Translations under genes and position numbers: made by a program
NCBI RefSeq assembly: GCF_002097715.1
Contig: NZ_CP020738.1
Coordinates: forward strand, 2,108,001-2,172,000
DNA: 64,000 nt
Direction: 5' to 3'
From: Burkholderia ubonensis subsp. mesacidophila
Lineage (GTDB): Bacteria; Pseudomonadota; Gammaproteobacteria; Burkholderiales; Burkholderiaceae
Shown: positions 18,366 through 27,626 of the stretch, in pieces
Layout: each line of letters opens with the position of its first letter
Position numbering within the stretch: position 1 is the stretch's first letter
The notes under the pieces: generated by a model
Databases searched by the model: none
Told to the model about the DNA's origin: nothing
The model's input: the letters and a program-made list of their open reading frames with translations, nothing else

Positions 18366-19730
18366 TCAGGACTGTTGCGCATGCGCCACCTGCCGCTCGC
18401 CGCCGGACACCGGGCGGCCGTGGTGCGAAGCCGAGCGCCGATGATCGATCAGTCCGACCGCGACGGCCGCCGCCAGCGCAGGCAGCCCGATCGCCATGAA
18501 GTTCTGTTCCAGCGGCAGATCGATGCCCACCAGCGCGCCGATGACGATCGGCGCCAGGATCGCGCCGCTGCGGCCGACGCCCAGCGTCCAGCCGATGCCC
18601 GTCGCACGGATCTCCATCGGATAGAACTGCCCCGCATACGCGCAGTTGACGATCTGCGTGCCGATGGTCGACGCGCCGGCCAGGCCGACCAGCACGAACA
18701 GCAGCGCGGTGGGCACCTCGTAGCCGAGCAGCGTGATCGACACCGCGGCGAGCAGATACATCGACACGAGCACTGTCTTGATCGGGAATCGATCGGCCAG
18801 CCAGCCGCCGCCGATTGCACCGACCATCGCGCCGGCGTTCAGCACCAGCACGAACGTCAGCGCGGAGCCGAGGCTGTAGCCCGCGCTCGCCATCAGCCTG
18901 GTCAGCCACGAGCTGAGCGCATACACCATGAACAGGCACATGAAGCACGCGATCCAGAACATGACCGTGCTGAGTCCGCGACCGTCGTCGAACAACCGGC
19001 GCACCGGCGCGTTGCCCGCGTTGCCCTCGCGCGGGACGACATAGCAGTCGCCCGCTTGAGGCCGGTACGCCGGATCGAGCCGGCGTGCGATGCGCGCGAG
19101 CTCGTCCGTCCTGCCGCGCCGGATCAGGAACGGCAGCGATTCCGGCATCCATTTCACGAGCAGCGGGACGAGCAGCACCGGCGCGCCCGCGGCGACGAAC
19201 ACGGACTGCCATCCGTACGCCTCGATCATCCCCTTGCCCATCACGGCCGCCAGCATGCCGCCGGCCGAATAGCCGCTGAACATGAGCGTCACCAGCGTGT
19301 TGCGCACGCGCCGCGGCGCGTACTCGGTCATGTGGGCGATCACGTTCGGCATCACGCCGCCGATGCCGATGCCCGCCAGGAAGCGGGCGGCGCCGAACAG
19401 CGCGGGCGTCGGCGCCAGCCCGGCCGCCGCGGTAAACACGCTGAACAGCGTCAGGCAGGCCGCGATGGCCCAGCGGCGCCCGATCCGCTCGGCGACGGTC
19501 CCGAACACGATGTTGCCGAACATCATGCCGAACAGCGCCGAGCTGACCATGAAGCCGGCCTGTGCGGGATTGACGCCCATCTCGTTCATGATCGCCGGCA
19601 GCGCGATGCCGGCCACCGCCAGGTCGTAGCCGTCGAACACGATGATCAGCGCGCACCAGAAAAGCACGACGCCGTGCAGCGTGCCCAGCCGCGCGTCGTC
19701 CGAGAGCGCCTGCAGGTTGATTTGACGCAT
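18366..19730 (-). CDS. MFS transporter, aromatic acid:H+ symporter (AAHS) family
   Basis: 454 residues from ATG 19730, with GAGGAAGG just upstream. About 12 membrane segments. The AAHS signature lies in TM1, IVFDGYDLAVAG (D33 and D36), as in PcaK, BenK and MhpT; these aspartates are needed for aromatic-acid uptake in the family. The tail EQNFMAIGLPAL precedes a cytoplasmic end. It is divergent from an AraC-type regulator and followed by a porin, giving a complete inward route; the substrate (benzoate or hydroxybenzoate type) is inferred. No ring-cleavage genes adjoin. Confidence 0.85.
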   Translation of the reverse strand: MRQINLQALSDDARLGTLHGVVLFWCALIIVFDGYDLAVAGIALPAIMNEMGVNPAQAGFMVSSALFGMMFGNIVFGTVAERIGRRWAIAACLTLFSVFTAAAGLAPTPALFGAARFLAGIGIGGVMPNVIAHMTEYAPRRVRNTLVTLMFSGYSAGGMLAAVMGKGMIEAYGWQSVFVAAGAPVLLVPLLVKWMPESLPFLIRRGRTDELARIARRLDPAYRPQAGDCYVVPREGNAGNAPVRRLFDDGRGLSTVMFWIACFMCLFMVYALSSWLTRLMASAGYSLGSALTFVLVLNAGAMVGAIGGGWLADRFPIKTVLVSMYLLAAVSITLLGYEVPTALLFVLVGLAGASTIGTQIVNCAYAGQFYPMEIRATGIGWTLGVGRSGAILAPIVIGALVGIDLPLEQNFMAIGLPALAAAVAVGLIDHRRSASHHGRPVSGGERQVAHAQQS

Positions 19731-19811
19731 GTAAATTCCTTCCTCTCTACAGATGGGGTTCAGGGCCGGCGGCAACCGTCGCGCGGCATCCGCCATCGTT
19801 CGGCGCATTGA

Positions 19812-19829
19812 TTTCGTAGTTGTACGAAA
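19812..19829. promoter_or_regulatory. palindromic operator candidate upstream of the AAHS transporter
   Basis: TTTCGTAGTTGTACGAAA is a perfect 7-bp dyad (TTTCGTA/TACGAAA) with a 4-bp centre, about 82 bp upstream of the transporter start, in the 401-bp divergent spacer to the AraC gene. AraC proteins normally use direct repeats, so this dyad may serve another regulator. I see no other clear signal in 19731-20131. Confidence 0.45.
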
Positions 19830-20131
19830 CACAATCGCCAAACGGTTTCCGTCCGGATGCCGGCGCAGTGTAGGAAGCCACAATGATTTCCACTATCCGG
19901 AATTTGCAGGCGGCTCGCGAATTTGATCCGCTTTTTTCGCACGCCGCGCGTTATCCGGATTTTTCCTCGGCACGAACGGGACTATCCGTTTCTTGCAATA
20001 CTTTAGACAATCCCGATGAAGATCAATATCATCCATTCGGGATATCTCCCACGCTAGAGAAGCCGATGTGGCACGACGCGCAGCCGCGGCCAGCCGGATG
20101 CGCGGCACGGAAACGCCACACAGGAGACGCC

Positions 20132-21151
20132 ATGCCCCTCACCCCCAATGCGGAAGTGCTGTCCGCGCTGTACCGGAATTGCCTGTTCCGATCCGGATTG
20201 CGCATGGATGCGCACGAGCAGGTCTCCTTGGAGCTGGCCGAGCATGCGCTGCGCTGGAAGCGCGGCGTGCCCGACGCGGCGCTTTTCAAGGGGCAGTTGA
20301 ATCACCTGACCGTCTACGCGCTGCAGTACGGCGCCGAAGTCGAGGTCATCCCGCGCCCGTTCGACGGCTTTTCGCTCGTCCACACGTCGCTCGCGGGCGG
20401 CGCCGAGATAGAGTGCGACGGGCACGTGATGCGCGTGTCCGAAGGACGCACCGCCGTGCTGGCGCCCAGGACGCACGTGCGCCTGCGCTGGCGGCCCGGC
20501 ACCCGGCAACTGATCGTCAAGGTGCCCGATTCGCTGATGCGCGTGGTTTCCGGCCGCCCGCCCGACGACGAGGCGCCCGCCCTCGCGCCAGGATTCCTGC
20601 TGCCGACGGCGCTTGCGTCGCAATGGGATCTGATTGCGCAGTCGCTGCTCAATGTCCTCGCCGTTGCCGACGACGGCGGCATACGGGCCGAGTGGCGCGA
20701 CCACTTCGAACGAAGCCTCGCGCTGTTCCTGCTCGTGCATCGCCCGCCGCCGCCCGCTACCGCGCGTGCCGGCCCGACGCCGGAATCGCGCGGCACGCCG
20801 GCGGAATCCGGATCGCAGGGCGGCATCAGGCAGATGGACGCGCTGCTCGAATTCATCGACGCACGGCTCTGCGCGCCGATCTCGCTCGAAGATCTCGCCA
20901 GGGCCGCCGGCGTCAGCTTTCGGACGCTGAACGTGCTGTGTCGCCGCTACCACGGCGCGACCCCGATGGAGCTGCTGCGCAACATCCGGCTGGACGCCGC
21001 CCGCGCGCAGTTGCTGACCGACCCGATGGCCAGCATCACCGATACGGCGCTGACGTTCGGCTTCGGGCACCTCGGCCGGTTTTCCGGCTACTACTTCGCC
21101 CGCTTCAACGAGTTGCCGCGCGACACGCAGAAGAAGCGGCCGCCGGGCTGA
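20132..21151 (+). CDS. AraC-family regulator with cupin-like sensor domain
   Basis: 339 residues from ATG 20132 with GGAGA upstream. The N-terminal ~200 residues form the AraC-binding-like sensor seen in regulators of benzoate/anthranilate catabolism (QLNHLTVYALQYGAEVEV, VLAPRTHVRLRWRPG). The double helix-turn-helix spans about 240-335 (ISLEDLARAAGVSFRTLN, SITDTALTFGFGHLGRFSGY). It is divergent from the AAHS transporter and porin and most likely activates them in response to the transported acid (inference). Confidence 0.88.
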   Translation: MPLTPNAEVLSALYRNCLFRSGLRMDAHEQVSLELAEHALRWKRGVPDAALFKGQLNHLTVYALQYGAEVEVIPRPFDGFSLVHTSLAGGAEIECDGHVMRVSEGRTAVLAPRTHVRLRWRPGTRQLIVKVPDSLMRVVSGRPPDDEAPALAPGFLLPTALASQWDLIAQSLLNVLAVADDGGIRAEWRDHFERSLALFLLVHRPPPPATARAGPTPESRGTPAESGSQGGIRQMDALLEFIDARLCAPISLEDLARAAGVSFRTLNVLCRRYHGATPMELLRNIRLDAARAQLLTDPMASITDTALTFGFGHLGRFSGYYFARFNELPRDTQKKRPPG

Positions 21152-21248
21152 ACGCCGCGACGCCGGACGCGCGGCCGCCGCTTTACGGGCCCGGCAATCG
21201 CCCGCATAGTAGCGATTTCCCCGCATCGCCCCCTGTCGCCCCGCCACC

Positions 21249-21818
21249 ATGTCCGCCACGCCAGCCGCCTGCATCGTCCGCGATTCGACCGATGCCGACC
21301 TCGATGCCATCCACGCGATCTACGCGCATCACGTCCGCCACAGCGTCGCGTCGTTCGAGGAAACGCCGCCCGACGTCGCCGAACTGCGCGCGCGCCGCGC
21401 CGCCGTGCTGCGCGACGGGCTGCCGTATCTCGTCGCGGAATGCGACGGTCGCGTCGCCGGCTACGCGTACGCGACGCCGTACCGGACGCGCAGCGCGTAC
21501 CGCCACACGGTCGAGGACTCGATCTATATCGACGACGCGCAGCGCGGGCGCGGCACCGGCCGTGCGCTGCTGGCGGCCCTGATCGCGCGCTGCGAGGCCG
21601 GCCCGTGGCGGCAGATGATCGCGGTGATCGCCGACGGCGGCACGGGCGGCTCGACGTCGCTGCATCGTGCGTTCGGCTTCGAGCCGATCGGCCTATTGAA
21701 AGCGGTCGGCTTCAAGCACGGCCGCTGGATCGACACCGCGCTGCTGCAGCGCCCGCTCGGCGCGGGTGCGTGCTCACTCCCCCCGTCGCCCGCGCCTTCG
21801 CCCGCCGCGTCGCGCTAG
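21249..21818 (+). CDS. GNAT N-acetyltransferase, phosphinothricin acetyltransferase-like
   Basis: 189 residues. The fold and wording (HAIYAHHVRHSVASFEETPP, GYAYATPYRTRSAYRHTVED, DDAQRGRGTGRALLAALI) match the PAT/Bar branch of the GNAT family, which acetylates phosphinothricin, methionine sulfoximine or similar amines using acetyl-CoA. The CoA-loop RGRGTGRAL is intact. The last ~20 residues are a Pro/Ser tail. It is followed after 9 bp by a MerR regulator, so the two are probably co-transcribed. Confidence 0.85.
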   Translation: MSATPAACIVRDSTDADLDAIHAIYAHHVRHSVASFEETPPDVAELRARRAAVLRDGLPYLVAECDGRVAGYAYATPYRTRSAYRHTVEDSIYIDDAQRGRGTGRALLAALIARCEAGPWRQMIAVIADGGTGGSTSLHRAFGFEPIGLLKAVGFKHGRWIDTALLQRPLGAGACSLPPSPAPSPAASR

Positions 21819-21827
21819 AATGCCCGC

Positions 21828-22661
21828 ATGCCCAAACAGACTCATTCCACACCCGACGAGGCCGCTGCGGACACCCGCAACGAGTACACCGTCGACGAGC
21901 TCGCGCGCGTGTCCGACACGACCGTGCGCAACGTCCGCGCGTACCAGGATCGCGGCCTGCTCGCGCCGCCCGAGAAGCGCGGGCGCGTCGGCATCTACGA
22001 CGACACGCACGTCGCCCGGCTGAAGCTGATCAACCACCTGCTCGCGCGCGGCTACACGCTGTCGAACATCCAGGACCTGATCATGGCGATCGACGAAGGC
22101 CACGACCTCCGCTCGATCCTCGGTCTCGAGAATGCGATCGGCGGCCGCTGGTCGCACGAGCGGCCGAAGACCTACTCGCTTGCCGCGCTCACGCAGATGT
22201 TCGGCCCGCAAACGCCTGCGCAGCTCGCGCGCGTGACCGAGCTCGGCCTGCTCGAGCGGCATGGCCTGTCGTTCGTCGCGAAGAGCCCCGCGCTGCTCGA
22301 GGCGGCGGCCGCGATGACGAAGGAAGGCATCCCGCCGCGCGAGCTGCTCGACGTGATCAGCCTCGCACGCCCGCACTTCGACGCGATCGCGCGGCTGCTC
22401 GTGGACCTCGTCGTGAAGCGGCTCGATCGTTACGACGAAGGCACGCTGCCGCCGCCGACCGACGTGCCCGCGCTGGTCGACGCGATCTGGCGCCTGCGCC
22501 CGCTCGCGGCCGTGTTCGTCGAAGGCGAGACGAACCGCGCGCTCGAGGCCGCGGCGAGCGCGTATCTCGGCGGCCGCGTCGCGACCATCCTCGACAAGAA
22601 GCTCAGCGACGAAGCCGCGCGCCAGACCGGCGCGCCGGGCCACGACGGCGACAAAGCATAG
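21828..22661 (+). CDS. MerR-family transcriptional regulator
   Basis: 277 residues, longer than classical MerR. The winged helix begins YTVDELARVSDTTVRNVRAY at residue 21, with GLLAPPEKRGRVGIYDD as the wing. The remaining 200 residues are helical without metal-binding cysteines, so it is not a metal sensor. It lies 9 bp after the acetyltransferase gene. Confidence 0.83.
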   Translation: MPKQTHSTPDEAAADTRNEYTVDELARVSDTTVRNVRAYQDRGLLAPPEKRGRVGIYDDTHVARLKLINHLLARGYTLSNIQDLIMAIDEGHDLRSILGLENAIGGRWSHERPKTYSLAALTQMFGPQTPAQLARVTELGLLERHGLSFVAKSPALLEAAAAMTKEGIPPRELLDVISLARPHFDAIARLLVDLVVKRLDRYDEGTLPPPTDVPALVDAIWRLRPLAAVFVEGETNRALEAAASAYLGGRVATILDKKLSDEAARQTGAPGHDGDKA

Positions 22662-22679
22662 GCGCGCCGGCGTCATATT

Positions 22680-22712
22680 GATATCGGCAATGCTTCGTTG
22701 GTCGCCGATATC
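22680..22712. promoter_or_regulatory. 9-bp inverted repeat upstream of the sulfonate-binding gene
   Basis: GATATCGGC (22680-22688) and GCCGATATC (22704-22712) are perfect complements spaced 15 nt, between the MerR stop and the ATG at 22788. It could be an operator or the terminator of the MerR transcript; no T tract follows. Confidence 0.45.
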
Positions 22713-22787
22713 GCCCATGCGACGATTCTTCCAACCGAGCGGCACGCCCGCCGCTCGCCCGAAGACGTTTCGCATGGAGCCCGTTCG

Positions 22788-23768
22788 ATGATTCGTTTCA
22801 CCCGCTGGATCACCCGCACCGCCGCCGCGACGCTCGTCGCGGTTTGCGCGGCGCCGGCGTTCGCACAAGGCGGCGCCGACAAGGTCGTGCGCATCGGCTA
22901 CCAGAAGGCCGGCCTGCTGTCGGTCGTCAAGGCGCAAGGCGCGCTCGAGACGCGGCTCAAGCCGCTCGGCTACCGCGTCCAGTGGTTCGAATTCCCGGCG
23001 GGCCCGCAGCTGCTCGAAGCGCTGAACGCGAACAGCATCGACTTCGGCTATACCGGCGCGCCGCCGCCGGTGTTCGCGCAGGCGGCCGGCGTGCGCTTCG
23101 TGTACGTCGGCGCGGAGCCGCCGGCGCCGCACAACGAGGCGGTGGTCGTGAAGCCCGATTCGCCGATCCGATCGGTGGCCGACCTGCGCGGCAAGAAGGT
23201 CGCGCTGCAGAAAGGCTCCAGCGCGAACTACCTGCTGCTGAAGGCGCTGCAGAAAGCCGGCGTGCGCTACGACGAGATTCGCCCGGTCTACCTGCCGCCC
23301 GCCGACGCGCGTGCCGCGTTCGAAAGCGGCAACGTCGATGCGTGGGCGATCTGGGATCCTTACTATGCGGCCGCGCAGGACACGCTGAAGGTCCGCACGC
23401 TGTCCGACTACACGGGCCTCGCGCCGACCAACAATTTCTACGAGGCGACGCGGGATTTCACGCAGCGCCATCCGGAGATCGTCGCCGTGACCCTGCAGCA
23501 GGCGCGCGCGACCGGCCTGTGGGTCAACCGGCATCCGGCCGAGACCGCCGCGCTGCTCGCGCCGAAGGTCGGCCTGCCCGAGCCGCTGGTCGAAGCGTGG
23601 ATCAAGCGCGTGCCGTTCGGCGCGGTGCCGATCGACGAGCAGATCGTCGCGACCCAGCAGGGCGTCGCGGATGCGTTTTACGACGCGAAGCTGATTCCGC
23701 AGAAGCTGAGCGTCGCCGACAACGCATGGACCGACAAGCGCGTGGCGACTGCGCTCGCGACGAAGTAG
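22788..23768 (+). CDS. ssuA: aliphatic sulfonate ABC transporter substrate-binding protein (orphan)
   Basis: 326 residues from ATG 22788 with GGAG eight bases upstream. A Sec signal peptide ends at AFA (about 25). The mature part reads VVRIGYQKAGLLSVVKAQGALE, then NSIDFGYTGAPPPVFAQAAG and WAIWDPYYAAAQ, characteristic of SsuA/TauA binding proteins that deliver sulfonates to an inner-membrane ABC importer. No permease or ATPase gene is beside it, so it must share a distant transporter. The exact ligand is not certain. Confidence 0.85.
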   Translation: MIRFTRWITRTAAATLVAVCAAPAFAQGGADKVVRIGYQKAGLLSVVKAQGALETRLKPLGYRVQWFEFPAGPQLLEALNANSIDFGYTGAPPPVFAQAAGVRFVYVGAEPPAPHNEAVVVKPDSPIRSVADLRGKKVALQKGSSANYLLLKALQKAGVRYDEIRPVYLPPADARAAFESGNVDAWAIWDPYYAAAQDTLKVRTLSDYTGLAPTNNFYEATRDFTQRHPEIVAVTLQQARATGLWVNRHPAETAALLAPKVGLPEPLVEAWIKRVPFGAVPIDEQIVATQQGVADAFYDAKLIPQKLSVADNAWTDKRVATALATK

Positions 23769-24638
23769 TCAACCGGCCGCGTCGTTTGCCGAGCCGGGCA
23801 TTTCGCCCCCGCAATGCTTGCAAAAACGCGCGTCCCGGTCGTGGTCCCCGGTGAAGCAATGCGGACACTGTCGGGGCGCGGAGCGATTGCCGGCAGGCCC
23901 CGGCGGCGTGCTGCGGGCGATTTCCGCGCTGACGATGCCGGTGGGCACCGCAATGATGCCGTAGCCGGTGATCATGACGAAGCTGGCCAGCGCTCGCCCG
24001 AGCGGCGTTTGCGGCGTGATGTCGCCGAACCCGACGGTCGTCAGCGTCACGATCGCCCAATAGATGCTGGTCGGAATACTCGTAAAGCCGTGCTCCGGGC
24101 CCTCGATCACGAACATCAGCGTGCCCAGCACGACCACCAGCAGAAGGACCGTGACCAGGAACACGGTGATCTTGCGCCGGCTGGCCAGCAGCGCCTTTTG
24201 CAACTGGGCTGCTTCACCGAGATGGCGGCTGAGGTTGAGGATGCGAAACACCCTGAGCAGGCGCAGGATGCGGATGTCGGCCAGAACCCGGCTTTCGGGA
24301 ATGAACAGCCCCAGGTACAGCGGCAGGATGGACAGCAAGTCGATCACGCCGAAAAAGCTCTTCACGTAGCGCAGCGGGTGGCGCGCGCAGAGCAGCCGCA
24401 CCCCGTACTCGATCGTGAACAGAATGGTGAACAGCCAGTCCAGCGCGGTCAGCAGCGTGCCGTAGCGCTGCTGAATGGAAACGACGCTCTCCAGCATCAC
24501 GCAGGCGACCGAAACCAGGATGGTGATGGTCAGCGCCAGGTCGAATATGCGGCCGGCGCGCGTATCCGCCTCGCAGACGACGATATACAGCTTGCGGCGC
24601 CAGTTGGAGAGCGGGATCGGTTTTTCCTGAGTGGCCAT
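23769..24638 (-). CDS. voltage-gated-type potassium channel with C-terminal zinc ribbon
   Basis: 289 residues from ATG 24638. Six membrane segments: S1 at about 30-52, an arginine-rich S4 (RILRLLRVFRILNLSRHLGEA), and pore helix plus filter TLTTVGFGD between S5 and S6. The cytoplasmic tail carries a zinc ribbon with two CxxC pairs, CPHCFTGDHDRDARFCKHCG. Kv-like bacterial channels pass K+ across the inner membrane. The start has a poor ribosome site. Its stop codon directly abuts that of the convergent sulfonate-binding gene. Confidence 0.87.
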   Translation of the reverse strand: MATQEKPIPLSNWRRKLYIVVCEADTRAGRIFDLALTITILVSVACVMLESVVSIQQRYGTLLTALDWLFTILFTIEYGVRLLCARHPLRYVKSFFGVIDLLSILPLYLGLFIPESRVLADIRILRLLRVFRILNLSRHLGEAAQLQKALLASRRKITVFLVTVLLLVVVLGTLMFVIEGPEHGFTSIPTSIYWAIVTLTTVGFGDITPQTPLGRALASFVMITGYGIIAVPTGIVSAEIARSTPPGPAGNRSAPRQCPHCFTGDHDRDARFCKHCGGEMPGSANDAAG

Positions 24639-25112
24639 GGGGATATCGGCTCTGTTGGTTGATTTGACCGAGCCGGCTGGAAACGAGGGGAGTCGGGTTC
24701 GAGACGCAGGTCGGCCCGGCGAGCCATGAAGCAAGGAACGTTGCCGAGCGGTCGTGTTGTCGGCCGGCCAATGTGCGCTTCTGCCCGAGGCTGACGCTCT
24801 CGTCGGAATCGGTGTGTTGCCCGTTGTCTTGACGCGCGAAACGAAGGCCGGGACGAGCAAAAAAACGCGTGCAATATAGCATGCCGACCGGCGGCCGAGC
24901 CCGTTGCGCCCGCCACGGCTTGCCGCCGCCACTCATCCGCCCCGGAGGGAACGCACGTTCCACCCCGGTGACGGCAAGCCGAATCGCGGCCCGTGCCGCC
25001 TAGAAGGAATCGCCGGTTTTTTGCACGCGCCTTCTTCCGGATAATGGCCGGCAGCCGCGCCCGCACGGGCGCGCCGCCCACAACGACAACAAGCCTCCCG
25101 GAGACGCCCGCC
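24639..25112. other. 474-bp divergent spacer
   Basis: It separates the channel gene and the YhhN gene, transcribed apart. I see no coding sequence with family support and no clear promoter or hairpin. A sequence GGATAAT at about 25037 could be a -10 for the YhhN gene but lacks a good -35. Confidence 0.4.
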
Positions 25113-25784
25113 ATGACCGCCACGCTTCCCGCCGCCTACCGCCGCCTCTGGCCGCTCGCCGTCGCCGCCGCCCTCGCCTACGGCCTCTCGCTTGCCGCCG
25201 CGCCCTATCCCGGACAGGCCGCCGCGAAAGCCGCGATGGGCGTGCTGCTGCTCGCGGCGGGCGTGACCTGCGGCGCGCCGCGCGAACGCGCATGGCTGTG
25301 CGCGGCGCTCGCGACCGCCGTGCTCGGCGACGTGCTGCTCGCGCTGCCCGGCTGGCCGCCGTCGTTCGTCGGCGGGCTCGGCGCGTTCCTGCTCACGCAT
25401 CTGGGTTACTGCGCGATCTTCGTCCCGTGGCGCGCGCGACCGCGCGGCTGGCGCGTCGCCGCGCTGGCGGGGCTATGGATTGCGGCGCCGGCGTTCTACG
25501 CCGCGTTCTTCCCGCATCTCGGCGAGCTGGCCGCGCCGGTCGCCGTCTACATGCTCGTGCTGTGCGCGATGGCGAGCTTCGCGCTCGCCGCACGCACCCG
25601 CGGCCCGCTCGTCGCGCTCGGCAGCCTGATCTTCGTCGGCTCCGACACGCTGATCGGCGTCGGCCGCTTCCTCGGCGGCTTCACCGGCATCGACTACCTG
25701 ATCTGGGCGCTGTACGCGCTCGCGCAGGTCACGATCGTCGCCGGGGTTTTCCATGAGACGGCCGGCCGATCGTTCCGGCCCTGA
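25113..25784 (+). CDS. YhhN/TMEM86 family membrane protein
   Basis: 223 residues from ATG 25113, with eight predicted membrane segments and short loops. The acidic family positions are visible in AVLGDVLLAL and GSDTLIGVGRF. TMEM86 members hydrolyse lysoplasmalogens; bacterial YhhN proteins are mostly uncharacterised, so enzymatic activity here is only an inference. The gene stands alone. Confidence 0.8.
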   Translation: MTATLPAAYRRLWPLAVAAALAYGLSLAAAPYPGQAAAKAAMGVLLLAAGVTCGAPRERAWLCAALATAVLGDVLLALPGWPPSFVGGLGAFLLTHLGYCAIFVPWRARPRGWRVAALAGLWIAAPAFYAAFFPHLGELAAPVAVYMLVLCAMASFALAARTRGPLVALGSLIFVGSDTLIGVGRFLGGFTGIDYLIWALYALAQVTIVAGVFHETAGRSFRP

Positions 25785-25796
25785 TTCGATTTCAAA

Positions 25797-25821
25797 CAGA
25801 CCGCCGCGCACCGGCGGTCTG
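25797..25821. terminator. 10-bp hairpin after the YhhN gene
   Basis: CAGACCGCCG (25797-25806) pairs perfectly with CGGCGGTCTG (25812-25821) around a 5-nt loop, 13 bases after the YhhN stop. No T tract follows on the plus strand. Confidence 0.5.
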
Positions 25822-25952
25822 CGCCATCCCCCGCCAACCCGCGTTCCACGGGCTTCGCCGGACCGCCGGCCGACCTGCCCAGCACCGCGTTCAAACCCGT
25901 CTCCGCCTTTTCCCGCAAGGCTTCCGGCCATTAGAGCCCACCGTCTAGCCCC

Positions 25953-25999
25953 TTGCGGTTTCCAGGTTCACCCTCTATCGTTACATCAACCAATGTAAC
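25953..25999 (+). promoter_or_regulatory. promoter with overlapping palindrome upstream of the Baeyer-Villiger operon
   Basis: TTGCGG (25953-25958), a 17-nt spacer and TATCGT (25976-25981) form a plausible sigma-70 promoter. A perfect dyad, GTTACAT (25980-25986) / ATGTAAC (25993-25999), overlaps the end of the -10 and the start region, the usual position for a repressor. The regulator gene is not adjacent. Confidence 0.5.
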
Positions 26000-26031
26000 A
26001 TTCAAAAATGAGCCATAACGGAGACACCCGG

Positions 26032-27603
26032 ATGAATGCTCGCACGTTGCCTTACGCCCCCCCTGGTCACGACGGCCCCGACGAAACCGTCGACATCGCC
26101 ATCATCGGCACCGGCTTTGCCGGTCTCGGGATGGCCATTCGCCTGCGGCAGACGGGCGTGACCGATTTCGTCGTCCTCGAGAAGGCGGCGTCGGTCGGCG
26201 GCACGTGGCGCGACAACCATTACCCCGGGTGTGCATGCGACGTGCAATCGCACGTCTACTCGTTCTCGTTCGCGCCGAACCCGCGCTGGACGCGCATGTT
26301 CGCGCCGCAGCCGGAGATCCGCGCCTATCTCGAAGACTGCGTGCAGCGCTTCGGAATCGGCGCGCACCTGCGCCTGAACCACGCGCTGCAGCGCGCCGAG
26401 TACGACGAGACCGCGCAACGCTGGCGCCTCGCGTTCGCGAACGGCAAGCGGCTGTCGGCGCGCGTGCTGGTGTCGGGCATGGGCGGCCTGTCGCGCGCGG
26501 CGCTGCCGGCGATCCCGGGCGTCGAGACCTTCAAGGGCCGCGCGTTCCACTCGCAGCAGTGGGACCACGACTATTCGCTCGACGGCAAGCGCGTCGCGGT
26601 GATCGGCACCGGCGCGAGCGCGATCCAGTTCGTGCCGCAGATCGCGCCGCGCGTGAAGGAGCTCGCGCTGTTCCAGCGCACGCCGCCGTGGATCATGCCG
26701 AAGCCGGACCGCAACGTGACGAAGCTCGAACAGTGGCTGTTCCGCACGCTGCCGTTCACGCAGAAGGCCGTCCGGAGCGGCATCTACTGGATGCTCGAAT
26801 CGCGCGTGCTCGGCTTCGCGATCCATCCGTCGCTGATGAAGAACGTGCAGAAGCTCGCGCTGCGCCATATCAGGAAGCAGATTCCCGATCCGGACCTGCG
26901 CCGCGCCGTGACGCCGGACTACACGCTCGGCTGCAAGCGCGTGCTGATCTCGAACGACTACTACCCGGCGCTGTCGCGCAAGAACGTCGACGTGATCACG
27001 ACCGGTATCGAGCGGATCGAGGACAACGCGGTCGTCACGACCGACGGCAAGCGCCATGAAGTCGACTGCCTGATCTACGGCACCGGCTTCCAGGTCGCCG
27101 ATCCGTTTCCGCGCGGCGCGATCGTCGGTCGCGGCGGCCTCGACATCGTCGATGCGTGGCGCGACGGCGCGCATGCGTATCTCGGCACGACGCTGCCCGG
27201 CTATCCGAACTTCTTCATGATCGTCGGCCCGAACACCGGCCTCGGCCACAACTCGATGGTGTTCATGATCGAGTCGCAGATCGAGTACATCCTCGGCGCG
27301 CTGCAGGCGATGCGCCGCGAGCGCGCGGACGCGATCGAGGTGCGCCCGCTCGTCGAGGCGAAGTTCAATCACGACCTGCAGGGCCGGCTGAAGAAGGCGA
27401 TCTGGTCGACGGGCGGCTGCAAGAGCTGGTATCTCGACCCGCGCACCGGCAAGAACACGACGCTGTGGCCGGGCTTCACGTGGCGCTTCCGGCAGGCGAC
27501 CGCGCGCTTCTCGATGGCCGACTACCACGCGTACGGCGTCCCGCAACCCGACACGGCCGCGCGGCCGATCGCCGCTCCCGCCGCTTCCGCCGAAGCGGCC
27601 TGA
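26032..27603 (+). CDS. Baeyer-Villiger-type flavin monooxygenase
   Basis: 523 residues, from ATG 26032, which has GGAGA eight bases upstream; the earlier ATG at 26008 has none. The FAD motif DIAIIGTGFAGLGMAIRL lies near the N-terminus. The Baeyer-Villiger fingerprint FxGxxxHxxxW is present as FKGRAFHSQQWDHD (about 167-180), and the NADPH motif VAVIGTGASAIQF follows. Such enzymes insert oxygen beside a ketone to give esters or lactones using NADPH and O2. It heads an operon with an SDR that could make the ketone and hydrolases that could cleave the ester. Confidence 0.9.
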   Translation: MNARTLPYAPPGHDGPDETVDIAIIGTGFAGLGMAIRLRQTGVTDFVVLEKAASVGGTWRDNHYPGCACDVQSHVYSFSFAPNPRWTRMFAPQPEIRAYLEDCVQRFGIGAHLRLNHALQRAEYDETAQRWRLAFANGKRLSARVLVSGMGGLSRAALPAIPGVETFKGRAFHSQQWDHDYSLDGKRVAVIGTGASAIQFVPQIAPRVKELALFQRTPPWIMPKPDRNVTKLEQWLFRTLPFTQKAVRSGIYWMLESRVLGFAIHPSLMKNVQKLALRHIRKQIPDPDLRRAVTPDYTLGCKRVLISNDYYPALSRKNVDVITTGIERIEDNAVVTTDGKRHEVDCLIYGTGFQVADPFPRGAIVGRGGLDIVDAWRDGAHAYLGTTLPGYPNFFMIVGPNTGLGHNSMVFMIESQIEYILGALQAMRRERADAIEVRPLVEAKFNHDLQGRLKKAIWSTGGCKSWYLDPRTGKNTTLWPGFTWRFRQATARFSMADYHAYGVPQPDTAARPIAAPAASAEAA

Positions 27604-27626
27604 GACCCGAACAGGAGCCAACCGAC

